Source of the DNA: Sutterella wadsworthensis 2_1_59BFAA
Lineage (GTDB): Bacteria; Pseudomonadota; Gammaproteobacteria; Burkholderiales; Burkholderiaceae_F
Length of the DNA: 64,000 bases
Direction: 5' to 3'
Assembly: GCF_000297775.1 (NCBI RefSeq)
Contig: NZ_JH815518.1
Span: 73,149-137,148 of the forward strand
The translations under genes and the position numbers were made by a program. Positions 1-10,085 of this stretch are shown piece after piece. Within the stretch, counting starts at the first letter, position 1. Each line of letters begins with the position of its first letter. The notes under the pieces are model-generated. The model saw nothing but the letters and a program-made list of their open reading frames with translations. It had not been told where the DNA came from and searched no databases.

Positions 1-60
1 TTCGAACCTCCGACTCCTACGTCCCGAACGTAGTACTCTACCAGGCTGAGCTACACCCCG
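1..60 (-). tRNA. tRNA-Pro(CGG), 3' part cut by the window edge
   Basis: Read on the minus strand, position 60 begins CGGGGTG (acceptor stem), followed by a D-arm with GCTCAGCCTGGTAG. The anticodon stem CTACG/CGTAG encloses loop TTCGGGA, giving anticodon CGG (proline). The T-arm starts GGAGGTTCGAA and runs off the window at base 1. All 60 visible bases are identical to the complete copy that ends at 243, so this is a tandem duplicate. The 3' acceptor strand and CCA cannot be seen. Confidence 0.93.
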
Positions 61-166
61 AATTGTCTTGACAGCGTATTCCAACTGTCGAGGAAGAGCA
101 GTATGCCAGAAAAATTCCCAAAAGTAAAGACCACTCCGAAAATTTTTCGGCTTCTTCCGAATGAAG

Positions 167-243
<77 letters not shown>

Positions 244-257
244 ACTTTCCTCACAAA

Positions 258-1256
258 TCAACGATCACGCTGAACCGTGAAGGCGAGCAATTCTAGCAGA
301 GAATCCCTGAAAATGGAAGGGGCGAGATTTTCAAGCGCTGCGCGCCCCCTGTCGAGCTCCTTCTCGGCGCGCAGGCGGCACTTCTCAAGCGCATCGGACT
401 TCAGCACGATGGCGGCGATCGTCGGGAAGTCGCCGTCGCCGAGGCGGATGGCTTCGTCGATCATGGCGCGCTCCTCGGGCGTGCAGGATTCGCGGGCGTA
501 GATGATGGGCAGGGTCACCTTGCCCTCGCGCAGGTCGGCACCGAGGTTCTTGCCCGTGTCGACGGCGTTGCCGCGGTAGTCGAGCACGTCGTCGGCGATC
601 TGGAAGGCGTTGCCGAGGGCGAGCGCATATTCGGCGACGGCCTCTTCCTTTTCAGGACCGCAGTCCGCAATGGCGGCGGCCATGCGTGCGCCCGCTTCGA
701 AAAGGCAGGCGGTCTTGCGCTCAATGACGCGGAAGTAGCGGGTTTCGTCCACGCTGGGGTCGTGTGCATTGACCATCTGCACCACTTCGCCTTCGCTCAG
801 GCGGTTGGCGGCGTCGGAAAGAGCCTCCATGACGCGCAGGTTTCCAGCCTTCACCATCATCTGGAAGGAGCGGGTGTAGAGGAAGTCGCCCACGAGCACG
901 GCCGCGCCGTTGCCCCAGCGGCTGTTGGCCGTCGGGCGGCCGCGGCGCATGTCGCTTTCATCCACGACGTCGTCGTGCATCAGGGTTGCCGTATGCAGAA
1001 GCTCGATCGTGGCGCCGAGATACTGGTGCAGCGTGCCCTCGTAGCCGAGCGCACGGCAGATGAGCATCAGAAGGGCGGGGCGCATGCGCTTGCCGCCCGC
1101 ACTCGTGATGTATTCGCTGATTTCCTTCATGCGGGGCACGTCGCTGGCCAGTTCGCTGCGAATGACCGCATCGACGGCGGCCATGTCTTCGGCGATGGGG
1201 GCGAGAACCTTCTTGATGAGGGCCTTGGGATCCTGTTGGTTTTGCATATCGGACAT
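258..1256 (-). CDS. ispB: Polyprenyl (octaprenyl) diphosphate synthase
   Basis: A trans-isoprenyl diphosphate synthase that condenses isopentenyl units onto farnesyl diphosphate to make the ubiquinone side chain; it is cytosolic and Mg-dependent. The protein has both aspartate-rich motifs: DDVVD (residues 95-99) followed by RRGRPT, and DDVLD (222-226). GGKRMRP (residues 54-60) is the typical substrate-binding stretch. The open frame extends upstream to 1481, but the 75 extra residues overlap the rplU promoter and do not resemble the family. The ATG at 1256 gives 332 residues, close to the usual length of about 325; ATG 1247 is an alternative. It is divergent from rplU, as in many proteobacteria. 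Confidence 0.93.
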   Translation of the reverse strand: MSDMQNQQDPKALIKKVLAPIAEDMAAVDAVIRSELASDVPRMKEISEYITSAGGKRMRPALLMLICRALGYEGTLHQYLGATIELLHTATLMHDDVVDESDMRRGRPTANSRWGNGAAVLVGDFLYTRSFQMMVKAGNLRVMEALSDAANRLSEGEVVQMVNAHDPSVDETRYFRVIERKTACLFEAGARMAAAIADCGPEKEEAVAEYALALGNAFQIADDVLDYRGNAVDTGKNLGADLREGKVTLPIIYARESCTPEERAMIDEAIRLGDGDFPTIAAIVLKSDALEKCRLRAEKELDRGRAALENLAPSIFRDSLLELLAFTVQRDR

Positions 1257-1291
1257 CTGTCTTGAAAAAGCAGTTGAGTGCTGATTCTGGA

Positions 1292-1297
1292 AGTATA
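1292..1297 (-). promoter_or_regulatory. Candidate -10 box for ispB
   Basis: TATACT on the minus strand lies about 36 bp upstream of the chosen ispB start. No convincing -35 hexamer is seen 16-18 bp further upstream, so this is a weak call. It lies in the 309-bp ispB/rplU divergent region (1257-1565), whose only other recognisable element is the rplU promoter. Confidence 0.4.
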
Positions 1298-1394
1298 GCC
1301 AAGCGGAAAGCCTTCCGAAGAAGGCGGAAGATCGGCCGGAAGCGGCCTTCAGCCCCCGTTCCCGCAGGGGCGAGAAGAAAATCGCTGCTTTTGC

Positions 1395-1423
1395 TTGACT
1401 GAATGGAAGGAGCATGCAATAAT
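1395..1423 (+). promoter_or_regulatory. Sigma-70 promoter for rplU-rpmA
   Basis: TTGACT, exactly 17 bp, then AATAAT (5 of 6 matches to each consensus hexamer). Transcription would start near 1430 and leave a leader of about 135 nt before rplU. This is the best consensus promoter in the window and fits a highly expressed ribosomal-protein operon. Confidence 0.8.
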
Positions 1424-1565
1424 CACAAGCTTTCCACGCAACCAAACGTGAGTTGGCGTCATTTGGGGAATGTCTCCTCAAGCGCGCTCACGCGATTACA
1501 AAAAGGTTCTGCAGAATCCGGCCGCATCAGGCGGACGGCGAAGCGGAACGGGCGAGGTTTATTAC

Positions 1566-1877
1566 ATGTACGCTATTATCAAGACTGGCGGTAAGCAGTA
1601 CCGCGTTTCCGTCGGCGACAAGCTCAAGGTTGAAACCCTTGCTGTTGAAGCCGGCGCTCAGGTGACCCTCACCGAAGTTCTCGCCGTCAGCGGCGAAGAA
1701 GGCCTCAAGGTCGGCAATCCGACGATCGAAGGCGCTACGGTCACCGCGACCGTCCTTTCCCACGGCCGTGGCGAAAAGGTCCGCATCTTCAAGTTCCGCC
1801 GCCGCAAGCACTCCATGAAGTCTGCCGGCCATCGTCAGAACTACACCGAGCTCAAGATCGAAGCGATCGCGGCTTAA
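1566..1877 (+). CDS. rplU: 50S ribosomal protein L21
   Basis: Large-subunit protein bL21, which binds 23S rRNA. At 103 residues it has the normal length. It starts [14 protein letters not shown], the classic L21 N-terminus, and the C-terminal half carries the basic [17 protein letters not shown] segment typical of the family. The frame is open to 1470, but the ATG at 1566 is set by homology and by a purine-rich GCGAGG about 10 nt upstream. The next gene is rpmA, 33 bp downstream, the near-universal rplU-rpmA pair. The long leader could allow translational control, but no specific element was recognised. Confidence 0.98.
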   Translation: MYAIIKTGGKQYRVSVGDKLKVETLAVEAGAQVTLTEVLAVSGEEGLKVGNPTIEGATVTATVLSHGRGEKVRIFKFRRRKHSMKSAGHRQNYTELKIEAIAA

Positions 1878-1910
1878 TTTGCAACCGACTTTTTATAGAG
1901 AAGTACTAAA

Positions 1911-2174
1911 ATGGCACACAAGAAAGGTGGCGGCTCTACCCGCAACGGTCGTGACTCCAAGGCCAAGCGTCTTGGCGTGAAGGTTTTCGGTGACGCTGCT
2001 GTCAACGCCGGCGGCATCATCATTCGTCAGCGTGGCACGAAGTTCCACGCCGGCAACAACGTCGGCATGGGCAAGGACCACACGCTCTACGCCCTCGTTG
2101 ACGGCGTCGTGAAGTTCGAAGTCAAGGGTGCTTTCAACCGTCAGTACGTGAAGGTTGAACCCATCGCTGCCTAA
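1911..2174 (+). CDS. rpmA: 50S ribosomal protein L27
   Basis: bL27 of the peptidyl-transferase region; its N-terminal tail reaches the tRNA 3' ends. It has 87 residues and starts [16 protein letters not shown], the standard proteobacterial form without the Firmicutes-type cleaved leader. [21 protein letters not shown] is the conserved core. It follows rplU directly and is followed by a strong hairpin terminator, so rplU-rpmA is probably a bicistronic unit, with partial read-through or a separate promoter for obgE. Confidence 0.98.
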   Translation: MAHKKGGGSTRNGRDSKAKRLGVKVFGDAAVNAGGIIIRQRGTKFHAGNNVGMGKDHTLYALVDGVVKFEVKGAFNRQYVKVEPIAA

Positions 2175-2212
2175 TTGAGGGCAGGCGTCCTCAGGGACGC
2201 GGACGACAGAAG

Positions 2213-2252
2213 AAAAGCCCAGTGCGGATCCTCCGGCTGGGCTTTCTTGTTG
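2213..2252 (+). terminator. Rho-independent terminator after rpmA
   Basis: AAAGCCCAG pairs with CTGGGCTTT around a 14-nt loop, followed by CTTGTTGT. It lies 39 bp past the rpmA stop and about 210 bp before obgE. Confidence 0.8.
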
Positions 2253-2257
2253 TCTGA

Positions 2258-3529
<1,272 letters not shown>

Positions 3530-3547
3530 GAAACGGCTCATTTCCGG

Positions 3548-3588
3548 AAGAGACTCGTCCGCTGCTGCGGGCCGGGTCTCTTTGTTTT
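3548..3588 (+). terminator. Rho-independent terminator after obgE
   Basis: AAGAGACTC pairs with GGGTCTCTT (one G-T pair) with an internal CCGC/GCGG helix, and the stem runs into TTTGTTTTT. It separates obgE from the permease gene 54 bp further on. Confidence 0.8.
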
Positions 3589-3642
3589 TCCCGCAGGCCG
3601 GATACGGCGGGCGGTTTCCTCTCAATTCACTGATCGAACATC

Positions 3643-4956
3643 ATGCAAGCATCAGTCGTTGAACGTCTCTTCAGCCTCAAGGAGAACGGCACTTCGGTTT
3701 CTCAGGAAGTCTCTGCCGGCGTCACCACCTTCATGGCGATGAGCTATCTCATATTCGTCATTCCCTCCATGCTTGCCGACGGCGGCATTCCCCGCGATGC
3801 GGCCACGAGCAGCGTGATTCTCGTCACGGTCGCGGTGACCCTGTTGATGGGCCTGTGGGCCCGATACCCCGTGGGCGTGGCCCCCGGCCTCGGCATTACG
3901 GCGTTCTTCGCCTACTATGTCTGCGGTCCCGCCGGCTTCACCTGGCAGGCGGGTCTTGGTGCGGTGTTCATTTCCGGCCTCGTCTTCTTCCTGCTCACGG
4001 TGACGCGCATCCGCCAGTTCATCGTGAACGCCGTTCCGATCGACCTCAAGCTCTCCATCGTGGTGGGCATCGGTGCCTTCATTGCGCTCATCGGTATGAA
4101 GAGCGCCGGTCTGGTCATTGCCGACCCGAGTACCTTCGTGGCGCTCGGCAACGTGACTCAGCCCGAGGTTCAGCTCTCCGTCTTCTGCTTCTTCCTCACG
4201 GCTGCGCTGATGGTGAAGGGTTTCAGGGCCGCCATGCTCATCGGCATTCTTGCGACGACGGCGCTCGGCGTCATTCTTGGCGTGACGGAGCTTCCGAAGG
4301 GCGCTTGGGTGAGCCTCACGCTTCCCGACATCTCCGCCGTCTTCATGCAGATGGACCTTCAGGGCGCGCTTTCCCATGGCCTTCTCAGCATCATCTTCAC
4401 GCTGACGATGGTCGACCTCTTCGACAACATGGGCGTGCTGATCGGTCTGGCCCGCAAGTGCGGCTTCATGAGGCCCGATGGTGAGATCCGCAACCTCGAC
4501 AAGGCGTTCATCACCGACTCCATCGGCACGATGTTCTCCGCCTGCATGGGCACGACGACCGCCACCTCCTACCTCGAAAGCGCTTCGGGCGTCGCTGCGG
4601 GCGGCCGTACGGGCCTGACCGCCGTCACGACGGCCGGCTGCTTCGTGCTTGCGCTCTTCTTCATTCCGCTTGTGGGCGTCGTGCCCGCATATGCGACCGC
4701 TCCGATCCTCATCATCGTGGGTGCTCTCATGATGCAGGAGGTCGTGCACATCCGCTTCGAAAGGCTTGAAATCGCGATTCCCGCCTTCCTGACCATCATG
4801 ACGATGCCCTTCACGTTCAACATCGCCACGGGCTTCGGCTTCGGCTTTGTGAGCTACACGGTCATCCACGTGCTGATGGGTCGCTGGCGCGAGGTCACGC
4901 CCTTCATGTACCTGATCTCCGCCTGCTTTGTAGCGAACTTCATCATGAGAACCTGA
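3643..4956 (+). CDS. NCS2-family purine (AzgA/GhxP-type) permease
   Basis: An inner-membrane nucleobase transporter of the NCS2 family, AzgA-like branch (hypoxanthine/guanine/adenine; exact substrate not determinable). The 437 residues are rich in hydrophobic helices (about 12-14 expected). Family signatures are GVTTFMAMSYLIFVIPSML near the N-terminus, PVGVAPGLGITAFFAY around residue 75, and LFDNMGVLIGLARKCG then GTTTATSYLESASGVAAGGRTG in the substrate-binding half. It is flanked by the obgE terminator and a hairpin, so it appears monocistronic. In related genomes obgE is usually followed directly by proB, so this gene is an insertion into the conserved order. Confidence 0.88.
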   Translation: MQASVVERLFSLKENGTSVSQEVSAGVTTFMAMSYLIFVIPSMLADGGIPRDAATSSVILVTVAVTLLMGLWARYPVGVAPGLGITAFFAYYVCGPAGFTWQAGLGAVFISGLVFFLLTVTRIRQFIVNAVPIDLKLSIVVGIGAFIALIGMKSAGLVIADPSTFVALGNVTQPEVQLSVFCFFLTAALMVKGFRAAMLIGILATTALGVILGVTELPKGAWVSLTLPDISAVFMQMDLQGALSHGLLSIIFTLTMVDLFDNMGVLIGLARKCGFMRPDGEIRNLDKAFITDSIGTMFSACMGTTTATSYLESASGVAAGGRTGLTAVTTAGCFVLALFFIPLVGVVPAYATAPILIIVGALMMQEVVHIRFERLEIAIPAFLTIMTMPFTFNIATGFGFGFVSYTVIHVLMGRWREVTPFMYLISACFVANFIMRT

Positions 4957-5289
4957 TCCCGATCAGTCGTCCCCTTGGGACAAATCCACGCCTTTGCCAG
5001 ATGCGATCCGGTCCTGACGGACGCCCTTCGGCATGAGGATGGGAGAGGCCCGTGAATTGCTTAATTCACGGGCCTCTCTGCATACTCATGGCAAGAATCC
5101 CCTCAAGTTCCCTTGCCGCAGGCGAGGATTCCGTTCGCTCGAACTCGGATGTTCGGACTCGAAAGGAGCGGTCTGCATGAGGTTGGATGCAACGGGCGGG
5201 AGGGGGCGGTGAAGGAGAGGATACGGCAGAATTTCTTGCTTTGCGCTATGCTCAAAGATCCCGTTCAATCCTTTCCAAAGGCTTTATCC
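4957..5289 (+). other. Intergenic region between permease and proB
   Basis: 333 bp without a credible gene. It contains the 16-bp perfect hairpin at 5043-5078 and the proB leader. An in-frame extension of proB (ATG at 5248 or upstream) is open but not family-like. No clear promoter hexamers were recognised. Confidence 0.6.
5043..5078. terminator. Strong hairpin, probable terminator of the permease gene
   Basis: A perfect 16-bp stem (5043-5058 with 5063-5078) around a GCTT loop. There is no real T-tract on either side, so it could also be an mRNA 3'-end stabiliser or a Rho-assisted site. The position, 87 bp past the permease stop, favours a 3'-end element. Confidence 0.6.
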
Positions 5290-6417
5290 ATGGAATCACT
5301 TCTCAAGAACGCGCACCGGGTCGTCGTCAAGGTCGGCAGCGCGCTCGTCACCAACGACGGTCGCGGTCTCGACATTCAGGCCATCGAACGCTGGGCAACC
5401 CAGATTGCGGAACTGCAGAAGATGGGCCGCGAGGTCATCCTCGTGAGTTCGGGCGCCATTGCTGAAGGAGTCCTGCGCCTTGGCTGGGAAAAGCGTCCTT
5501 CGCATGTCCACCAGCTGCAGGCGGCTGCGGCCGTCGGTCAGATGGGCTTGGTCGAAGCCTATGAACGGCATTTCCGCAATCATGGCATCGGCACCGCCCA
5601 GGTGCTTCTGACGCACCAGAATCTGACGGACCGCGAGCAGTATCTCAATGCACGAATGACGATCAGGGAACTCCTGAGACTCGGCATCGTGCCCGTCATC
5701 AACGAGAACGACACCGTTGTGACGAGTGAAATCAAGGTGGGCGACAACGACACGCTCGGCGCCCTCGTGACCAACCTCGTTGAAGCAGACGTGCTCGTCA
5801 TTCTCACCGACCAGCAGGGGCTTTACACGGCCGATCCGCGCAAGGATCCCGAGGCGATGTTCGTCAGCGTCGCGACTGCCGGCGATCCCGTGCTTGAAAA
5901 GATGGCGGGCGGTGCAGCCAGCTCCCTTTCCAAGGGCGGCATGATCACGAAGATTCTCGCGGCCAAGCGCGCCGCTCGATCCGGTGCGGGCACGATCATC
6001 GCATCGGGTCGTGAGACGGACGTGCTCACCCGTCTGGCCAGAGGCGAGCTCATCGGCACCCATCTTCGTCCCTCCTCCACCGTCCTGCATGCCCGCAAGC
6101 AGTGGATTGCAGACCATCTCCGCGCCTCCGGCAGCCTTGTGCTTGACGAAGGGGCGGCCAAGGCCCTCGTTGCCAAGCACACCTCGCTCCTGCCCGTGGG
6201 CGTCATCGGCGTCAAGGGCGAGTTCGTGCGTGGCGAGGTCGTCTCGTGTCTCACCGAGGACGGATGTGAAATCGCCCGCGGTCTCGTGAACTATTCGAGC
6301 GACGATGCGTCCCGTATTCTGCGCGCACACACGGAGGAGATCGAGGAGCGCCTCGGCTACATGGAACAGCCCGAGATGATTCATCGTGACAACATGGTGG
6401 TGCTCGCAGGCGAATGA
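5290..6417 (+). CDS. proB: Glutamate 5-kinase
   Basis: Catalyses ATP-dependent phosphorylation of glutamate, the first and feedback-controlled step of proline synthesis. The N-terminal amino-acid-kinase domain begins [18 protein letters not shown] and includes VSSGAIAEG and INENDTV. A C-terminal PUA domain is present ([17 protein letters not shown] and following), giving the full two-domain form. The ATG at 5290 yields 375 residues, the normal size; AAAGG lies about 9 nt upstream. proA is not in the window. It is followed by a hairpin and proS, so two proline-related genes lie together. Confidence 0.96.
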   Translation: MESLLKNAHRVVVKVGSALVTNDGRGLDIQAIERWATQIAELQKMGREVILVSSGAIAEGVLRLGWEKRPSHVHQLQAAAAVGQMGLVEAYERHFRNHGIGTAQVLLTHQNLTDREQYLNARMTIRELLRLGIVPVINENDTVVTSEIKVGDNDTLGALVTNLVEADVLVILTDQQGLYTADPRKDPEAMFVSVATAGDPVLEKMAGGAASSLSKGGMITKILAAKRAARSGAGTIIASGRETDVLTRLARGELIGTHLRPSSTVLHARKQWIADHLRASGSLVLDEGAAKALVAKHTSLLPVGVIGVKGEFVRGEVVSCLTEDGCEIARGLVNYSSDDASRILRAHTEEIEERLGYMEQPEMIHRDNMVVLAGE

Positions 6418-6512
6418 CCTCGCCCGCATGGCCGCTGCGGCCTCAAAACGCGCCTTTCGGGTTAGCGTTCAGAGGGGCTGGCGGTTAAAATAAACAGATT
6501 GCCTTTATTCAA

Positions 6513-6550
6513 GCGGCTTCCCGACGTCTGACGGAAGCCGCCGTTATTTT
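6513..6550 (+). terminator. Terminator-like hairpin between proB and proS
   Basis: GCGGCTTCC (6513-6521) pairs with GGAAGCCGC (6533-6541), followed by CGTTATTTT. It probably ends proB transcription. Because it stands only 23 bp before the proS start, an attenuation role for proS is conceivable, but no antiterminator partner was found. Confidence 0.65.
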
Positions 6551-6573
6551 CAACAGACACACGTTAAGAAAAA

Positions 6574-8319
6574 ATGCGCGCCCGTTCCTATTTCCTTTCC
6601 ACGCTGAAAGAAGCGCCTGCCGATGCTGATGTGATCAGCCAGCAGTACATGATCCGTGCCGGCATGATCAAGAAGCTTGCCGCCGGCGTTTACACCTACA
6701 TGCCGGTCGGCCTGCGCACGATCCGCAAGATCGAGAAGATCATCCGCGAGGAAATGGACCGTGCGGGCGCGATCGAACTCCTGATGCCGCTCGTGCAGCC
6801 TGCCGAGCTCTGGCAGGAGTCGGGCCGCTGGGAAAAGTACGGTGCCGAACTTCTCCGCTTCAAGGACCGTCATGACCGCGACTTTGTGATTCAGCCGACT
6901 TCCGAAGAAGTCGTCACTGACATCGCCCGTCAGGAAATCAAGAGCTGGCGTCAGCTTCCCGTGAACTTCTACCACATCCAGACGAAGTTCCGCGACGAGC
7001 GTCGCCCCCGCTTCGGCGTCATGCGCGGCCGCGAGTTCACGATGAAGGATGCCTACTCCTTCGACCGTGACGCCGAGGGCGCCGCCGTTTCCTACGACAA
7101 GATGTACCAGGCCTATCAGCGCATCTTCACGCGCCTCGGCCTCATGTTCCGCGCCGTGCGCGCCGACACCGGCGCGATCGGCGGCAGCCGCTCCCACGAG
7201 TTCCAGGTCATCGCCAATGCCGGTGAAGACGTCATCGCCTACTGCCCCGACAGCGACTACGCCGCCAACATCGAGCTGGCCGAGGCCCGTTCGCTCATTG
7301 ACGTGCGCGCCGCCGCTGCTGAAGAGATGGTGAAGCGTCCGACCCCGGGTAAGGAAAAGTGCCACGACGTGGCTGAATTCCTAGGCATTCCCTTTGAAAA
7401 GTCCGTCAAGAGCGTCGTGCTTGCCGCCGACCGCACTGACGAAAAGGGCAATCCGCTTCCCGCCAAGATCGTCCTCATCCTGCTCCGTGCCGACCACGAC
7501 CTCAACGAAGTCAAGGCCGGTCATCTGCCTGAGCTCAAGGACGGCTTCCGCTTTGCGACCGACGCCGAGATCCTCGAGAACTTCGGTTCCAAGCCCGGCT
7601 ATCTCGGCCCTGTCGGCATCAAGGAAGACGTTGCCGTCTATGCAGACCTGACCGTCGCCAACATGTCCGACTTCTGCTGCGGCGCCAATGAAGAGGGCTA
7701 TCACTACACCGGCGTGAACTTCGGCCGCGACCTGCCCGAACCCAAGGTTGCCGACCTGCGCAACGTCGTCGAGGGCGACGCCTCTCCCGACGGCAAGGGC
7801 ATGCTCCGCCTGCAGCGCGGCATTGAAGTCGGTCACGTCTTCTACCTTGGCACGAAGTACTCCGAAGCCCTCAACGCCACCTATCTCGATGAAAACGGCC
7901 AGCCGAAGGTTCTCGAGATGGGCTGCTACGGCATCGGCGTGACCCGTCTCGCCGGCGCTGCCATCGAGCAGAGTCACGACGAGCGCGGCATCATCTGGCC
8001 GGACTCCATCGCCCCGTTCGAAGTGGTGATCTGCCCGATGAACTACTCGAAGAGCGAAGCCGTGCGCGAAGCCGCCGACCGTCTCTATGAAGAGCTCAAG
8101 GCTCAGGGCGTCGACGTCATCCTCGACGACCGCGACATGCGTCCCGGCGTGATGTTCGCCGACTGGGAGCTCATCGGCGTGCCGCACCGCGTCGTCATCG
8201 GCGACCGCGGCCTCAAGAACGGCGAGGTCGAATACGCCAACCGTCGCAACCTTGCCGAAAAGGTGATGGTGAAGACGGAGGAAGCCGTCGAGTTCGTGAC
8301 GAAGCAGATCAAGCGCTGA
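6574..8319 (+). CDS. proS: Prolyl-tRNA synthetase
   Basis: A class II aminoacyl-tRNA synthetase charging tRNA-Pro. It is the bacterial long form with an editing insertion: 581 residues, against about 570 usually. It starts [19 protein letters not shown]. Motif 2 lies in [25 protein letters not shown]; the INS editing domain spans roughly residues 225-405, and motif 3 is in [17 protein letters not shown]. The C-terminal anticodon-binding domain includes [22 protein letters not shown]. It is convergent with tolA across a double hairpin. rppH, often found before proS in Burkholderiales, is absent here. Confidence 0.97.
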   Translation: MRARSYFLSTLKEAPADADVISQQYMIRAGMIKKLAAGVYTYMPVGLRTIRKIEKIIREEMDRAGAIELLMPLVQPAELWQESGRWEKYGAELLRFKDRHDRDFVIQPTSEEVVTDIARQEIKSWRQLPVNFYHIQTKFRDERRPRFGVMRGREFTMKDAYSFDRDAEGAAVSYDKMYQAYQRIFTRLGLMFRAVRADTGAIGGSRSHEFQVIANAGEDVIAYCPDSDYAANIELAEARSLIDVRAAAAEEMVKRPTPGKEKCHDVAEFLGIPFEKSVKSVVLAADRTDEKGNPLPAKIVLILLRADHDLNEVKAGHLPELKDGFRFATDAEILENFGSKPGYLGPVGIKEDVAVYADLTVANMSDFCCGANEEGYHYTGVNFGRDLPEPKVADLRNVVEGDASPDGKGMLRLQRGIEVGHVFYLGTKYSEALNATYLDENGQPKVLEMGCYGIGVTRLAGAAIEQSHDERGIIWPDSIAPFEVVICPMNYSKSEAVREAADRLYEELKAQGVDVILDDRDMRPGVMFADWELIGVPHRVVIGDRGLKNGEVEYANRRNLAEKVMVKTEEAVEFVTKQIKR

Positions 8320-8331
8320 GCCTGACTGCAC

Positions 8332-8354
8332 GGGTGCTCCGTTGCGGAGCACCC
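8332..8354 (+). terminator. Hairpin after proS
   Basis: GGGTGCTCCG pairs with CGGAGCACCC around a TTG loop, 13 bp past the proS stop. It has no T-tract of its own and is followed immediately by the bidirectional terminator. Confidence 0.55.
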
Positions 8355-8367
8355 AGACGAATGACAA

Positions 8368-8399
8368 AAAAAGAGGAGGTCCGGAGACCTCCTCTTTTT
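8368..8399. terminator. Bidirectional terminator between proS and tolA
   Basis: AAAAAGAGGAGGTC (8368-8381) pairs perfectly with GACCTCCTCTTTTT (8386-8399) around CGGA. The A-tract and T-tract make it functional for both convergent transcripts. Confidence 0.9.
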
Positions 8400-8420
8400 G
8401 CGTGCGGACGATGACGGCGC

Positions 8421-9626
8421 TCAGTGCCTGTCGTCGACGGGGTCGAAGCGCAGGCGCACTTCCTTCGGAATGTTGTAGCCCTTTTCCGGAACGGGGAAGG
8501 GCTTGCACTTCAGGATGGCGTTGCGTACGGCCGAGTCGTAGGCATCCCAGCCTGACTTCTTCGCGTAGACGGGAGCGCCGGCAAGTTCGCCGTTGGGCAT
8601 CGGCCTGACGACGAATTCGGCGATGAACTGTCCGCGGCGGGTGGAGCTGGGCACGTCGATCGAAATGTTCGGACGCACGCAGGCGATGATGCGGGCGTTG
8701 TAGCTGGCCAGAGCCGACCCCGTGAGGTTCTGTCTCTGGTTGCGCTTGTCGCCCGAGGGCGTGCCCGAACGCTGGCTGTCCGGATCGATCTTGGCGTTGA
8801 GTCGTGCGAGTTCCTGCTGTCGGATGGCCTGGCGGATTCGCTCGCGTTCACGACGCTCTTCCGCAGCCTTCTTCTCGGCGGCGACACGCTGGATTTCAGC
8901 CTGACGCTTTTCTTCGGCAATTCGCGCCTCTTCAGCGCGCTTGGCTTCGGCCAGGCGCTTTTCCTCTGCGAGGCGAGCTTCTTCCTGACGACGGGCTTCA
9001 GCCTGAAGTCTGGCTTCCTCTGCGGCCTTGCGCTCCTGAGCAAGCTTTTCCTGAGCAAGACGCTCGGCTTCCTGCTGGGCGCGCTTCTCTTCGGCACGTC
9101 GCTCCGCCTCAATGGCGTCCTGACGGGCCTTCTCGATGCGTTCGGCCTCGGCACGCTCGGCTGCGACGCGAGCTTCCTCCGCGCGGCGGGCCTCTTCAGC
9201 CTCACGCGCCTCCTCGGCGGCCTTCTCGGCCTCGACACGTTCACGCTCGGCGGCGGCAAGCGCCTCCTGACGCTGTGCCTCACGCTGCGCCGCCGCCTCC
9301 TCCTGCATGCGGGCCTGCTGAGCGGCAGCCTCGCGTTCGGCGGCTTCCTGAGCCTCCTGAGACTCGCGTTGCTCGTCGATCTCGTTGGGCTTGGGTTCAG
9401 GCGCTTCGGGCGGCTTGACGGCGACGCCCTTGGGGGCGTTGCCGCCCGAGACCGGCTCGGGAGCCCAGAGCTCCGCGTAGACGGTTTCGGAATCGGTCGT
9501 CCACTGGAAAACGGAGAAGAGTCCGACGAAAAGGATGACGTGCACGCAGCCCGAGAGGACGGCGGCGGGCACCATGTCCCTGCGGTCCTCTTTTCGGAAG
9601 CGGTCGTTGGTCTCTCTGTCGTTCAT
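8421..9626 (-). CDS. tolA: Cell envelope protein TolA
   Basis: An inner-membrane protein that links TolQR to the outer membrane in the Tol-Pal constriction system. The 401 residues show the three-domain layout: one membrane anchor (about residues 19-41), a long Ala/Glu/Arg-rich helical domain II (about 80-290, dominated by EAERxA-type repeats, predicted coiled coil), and a C-terminal TonB-like domain III (GSALASYNARIIACVRPNIS onwards, with YDSAVRNAILKCKPFPVP). It is the last gene of ybgC-tolQ-tolR-tolA; tolB and pal, usually next, are missing because proS is convergent here. Confidence 0.92.
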   Translation of the reverse strand: MNDRETNDRFRKEDRRDMVPAAVLSGCVHVILFVGLFSVFQWTTDSETVYAELWAPEPVSGGNAPKGVAVKPPEAPEPKPNEIDEQRESQEAQEAAEREAAAQQARMQEEAAAQREAQRQEALAAAERERVEAEKAAEEAREAEEARRAEEARVAAERAEAERIEKARQDAIEAERRAEEKRAQQEAERLAQEKLAQERKAAEEARLQAEARRQEEARLAEEKRLAEAKRAEEARIAEEKRQAEIQRVAAEKKAAEERRERERIRQAIRQQELARLNAKIDPDSQRSGTPSGDKRNQRQNLTGSALASYNARIIACVRPNISIDVPSSTRRGQFIAEFVVRPMPNGELAGAPVYAKKSGWDAYDSAVRNAILKCKPFPVPEKGYNIPKEVRLRFDPVDDRH

Positions 9627-9650
9627 GACGAAATTGGGTTGCGTAATGGG

Positions 9651-10082
9651 TTAGCGGGCTTCGGCGCTTCGCTCGATGCGAAGGGCGAGACCGACTCGGG
9701 GCACGTCGGCGCTCTGAAGGAGCTTGAGGACATTGACGACGTCCTCGTAGCGGACGTCCTTGTCGGCGGCAATCACCACGGGAATGTTGCTTTTCTCGCC
9801 CTGAGCCGTCTTGACGGCGGCAACGAGGCCGGGAATGTCGATAGGCTTCATGTCCTTGCCCTGACGGATCGAAAGGCGGCTGTCGGGATAGACGATGACC
9901 TCGATCACCTGCTCGGGGGCCTTGGAGGCCTTGTTGACCGACGGCAGGTTGACGACGCTCGGATTCACGAAGGGCGCGGCGACCATCAGGATCACGACGA
10001 GCACGAGCATGACGTCGATGTACGGCACGACGTTCATCTCGGCCATCATGCCGCGGCGCTTGGTATTTCCACGCAGGGACAT
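9651..10082 (-). CDS. tolR: TolR (ExbD/TolR family)
   Basis: An inner-membrane subunit of the TolQR proton-driven motor. The 143 residues have a short cytoplasmic N-terminus and one transmembrane helix (VPYIDVMLVLVVILMVAAPF) containing the essential membrane Asp of the ExbD/TolR family. A periplasmic domain follows, with VVIAADKDVRYEDVVNVLKLLQ. It begins 3 bp after the tolQ stop and is followed 24 bp later by tolA, so the three are translationally close. Confidence 0.95.
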   Translation of the reverse strand: MSLRGNTKRRGMMAEMNVVPYIDVMLVLVVILMVAAPFVNPSVVNLPSVNKASKAPEQVIEVIVYPDSRLSIRQGKDMKPIDIPGLVAAVKTAQGEKSNIPVVIAADKDVRYEDVVNVLKLLQSADVPRVGLALRIERSAEAR

Positions 10083-10085
10083 GGT

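Noticed and set aside
1257-1481. 75-residue N-terminal extension of ispB
   Set aside because: It would overlap the strong rplU promoter and gives a protein far longer than the family; ATG 1256 fits homologues.
6513-6573. T-box or proline-responsive attenuator of proS
   Set aside because: Only one terminator-type hairpin is seen, with no specifier loop, antiterminator or run of proline codons; it is most simply the proB terminator.
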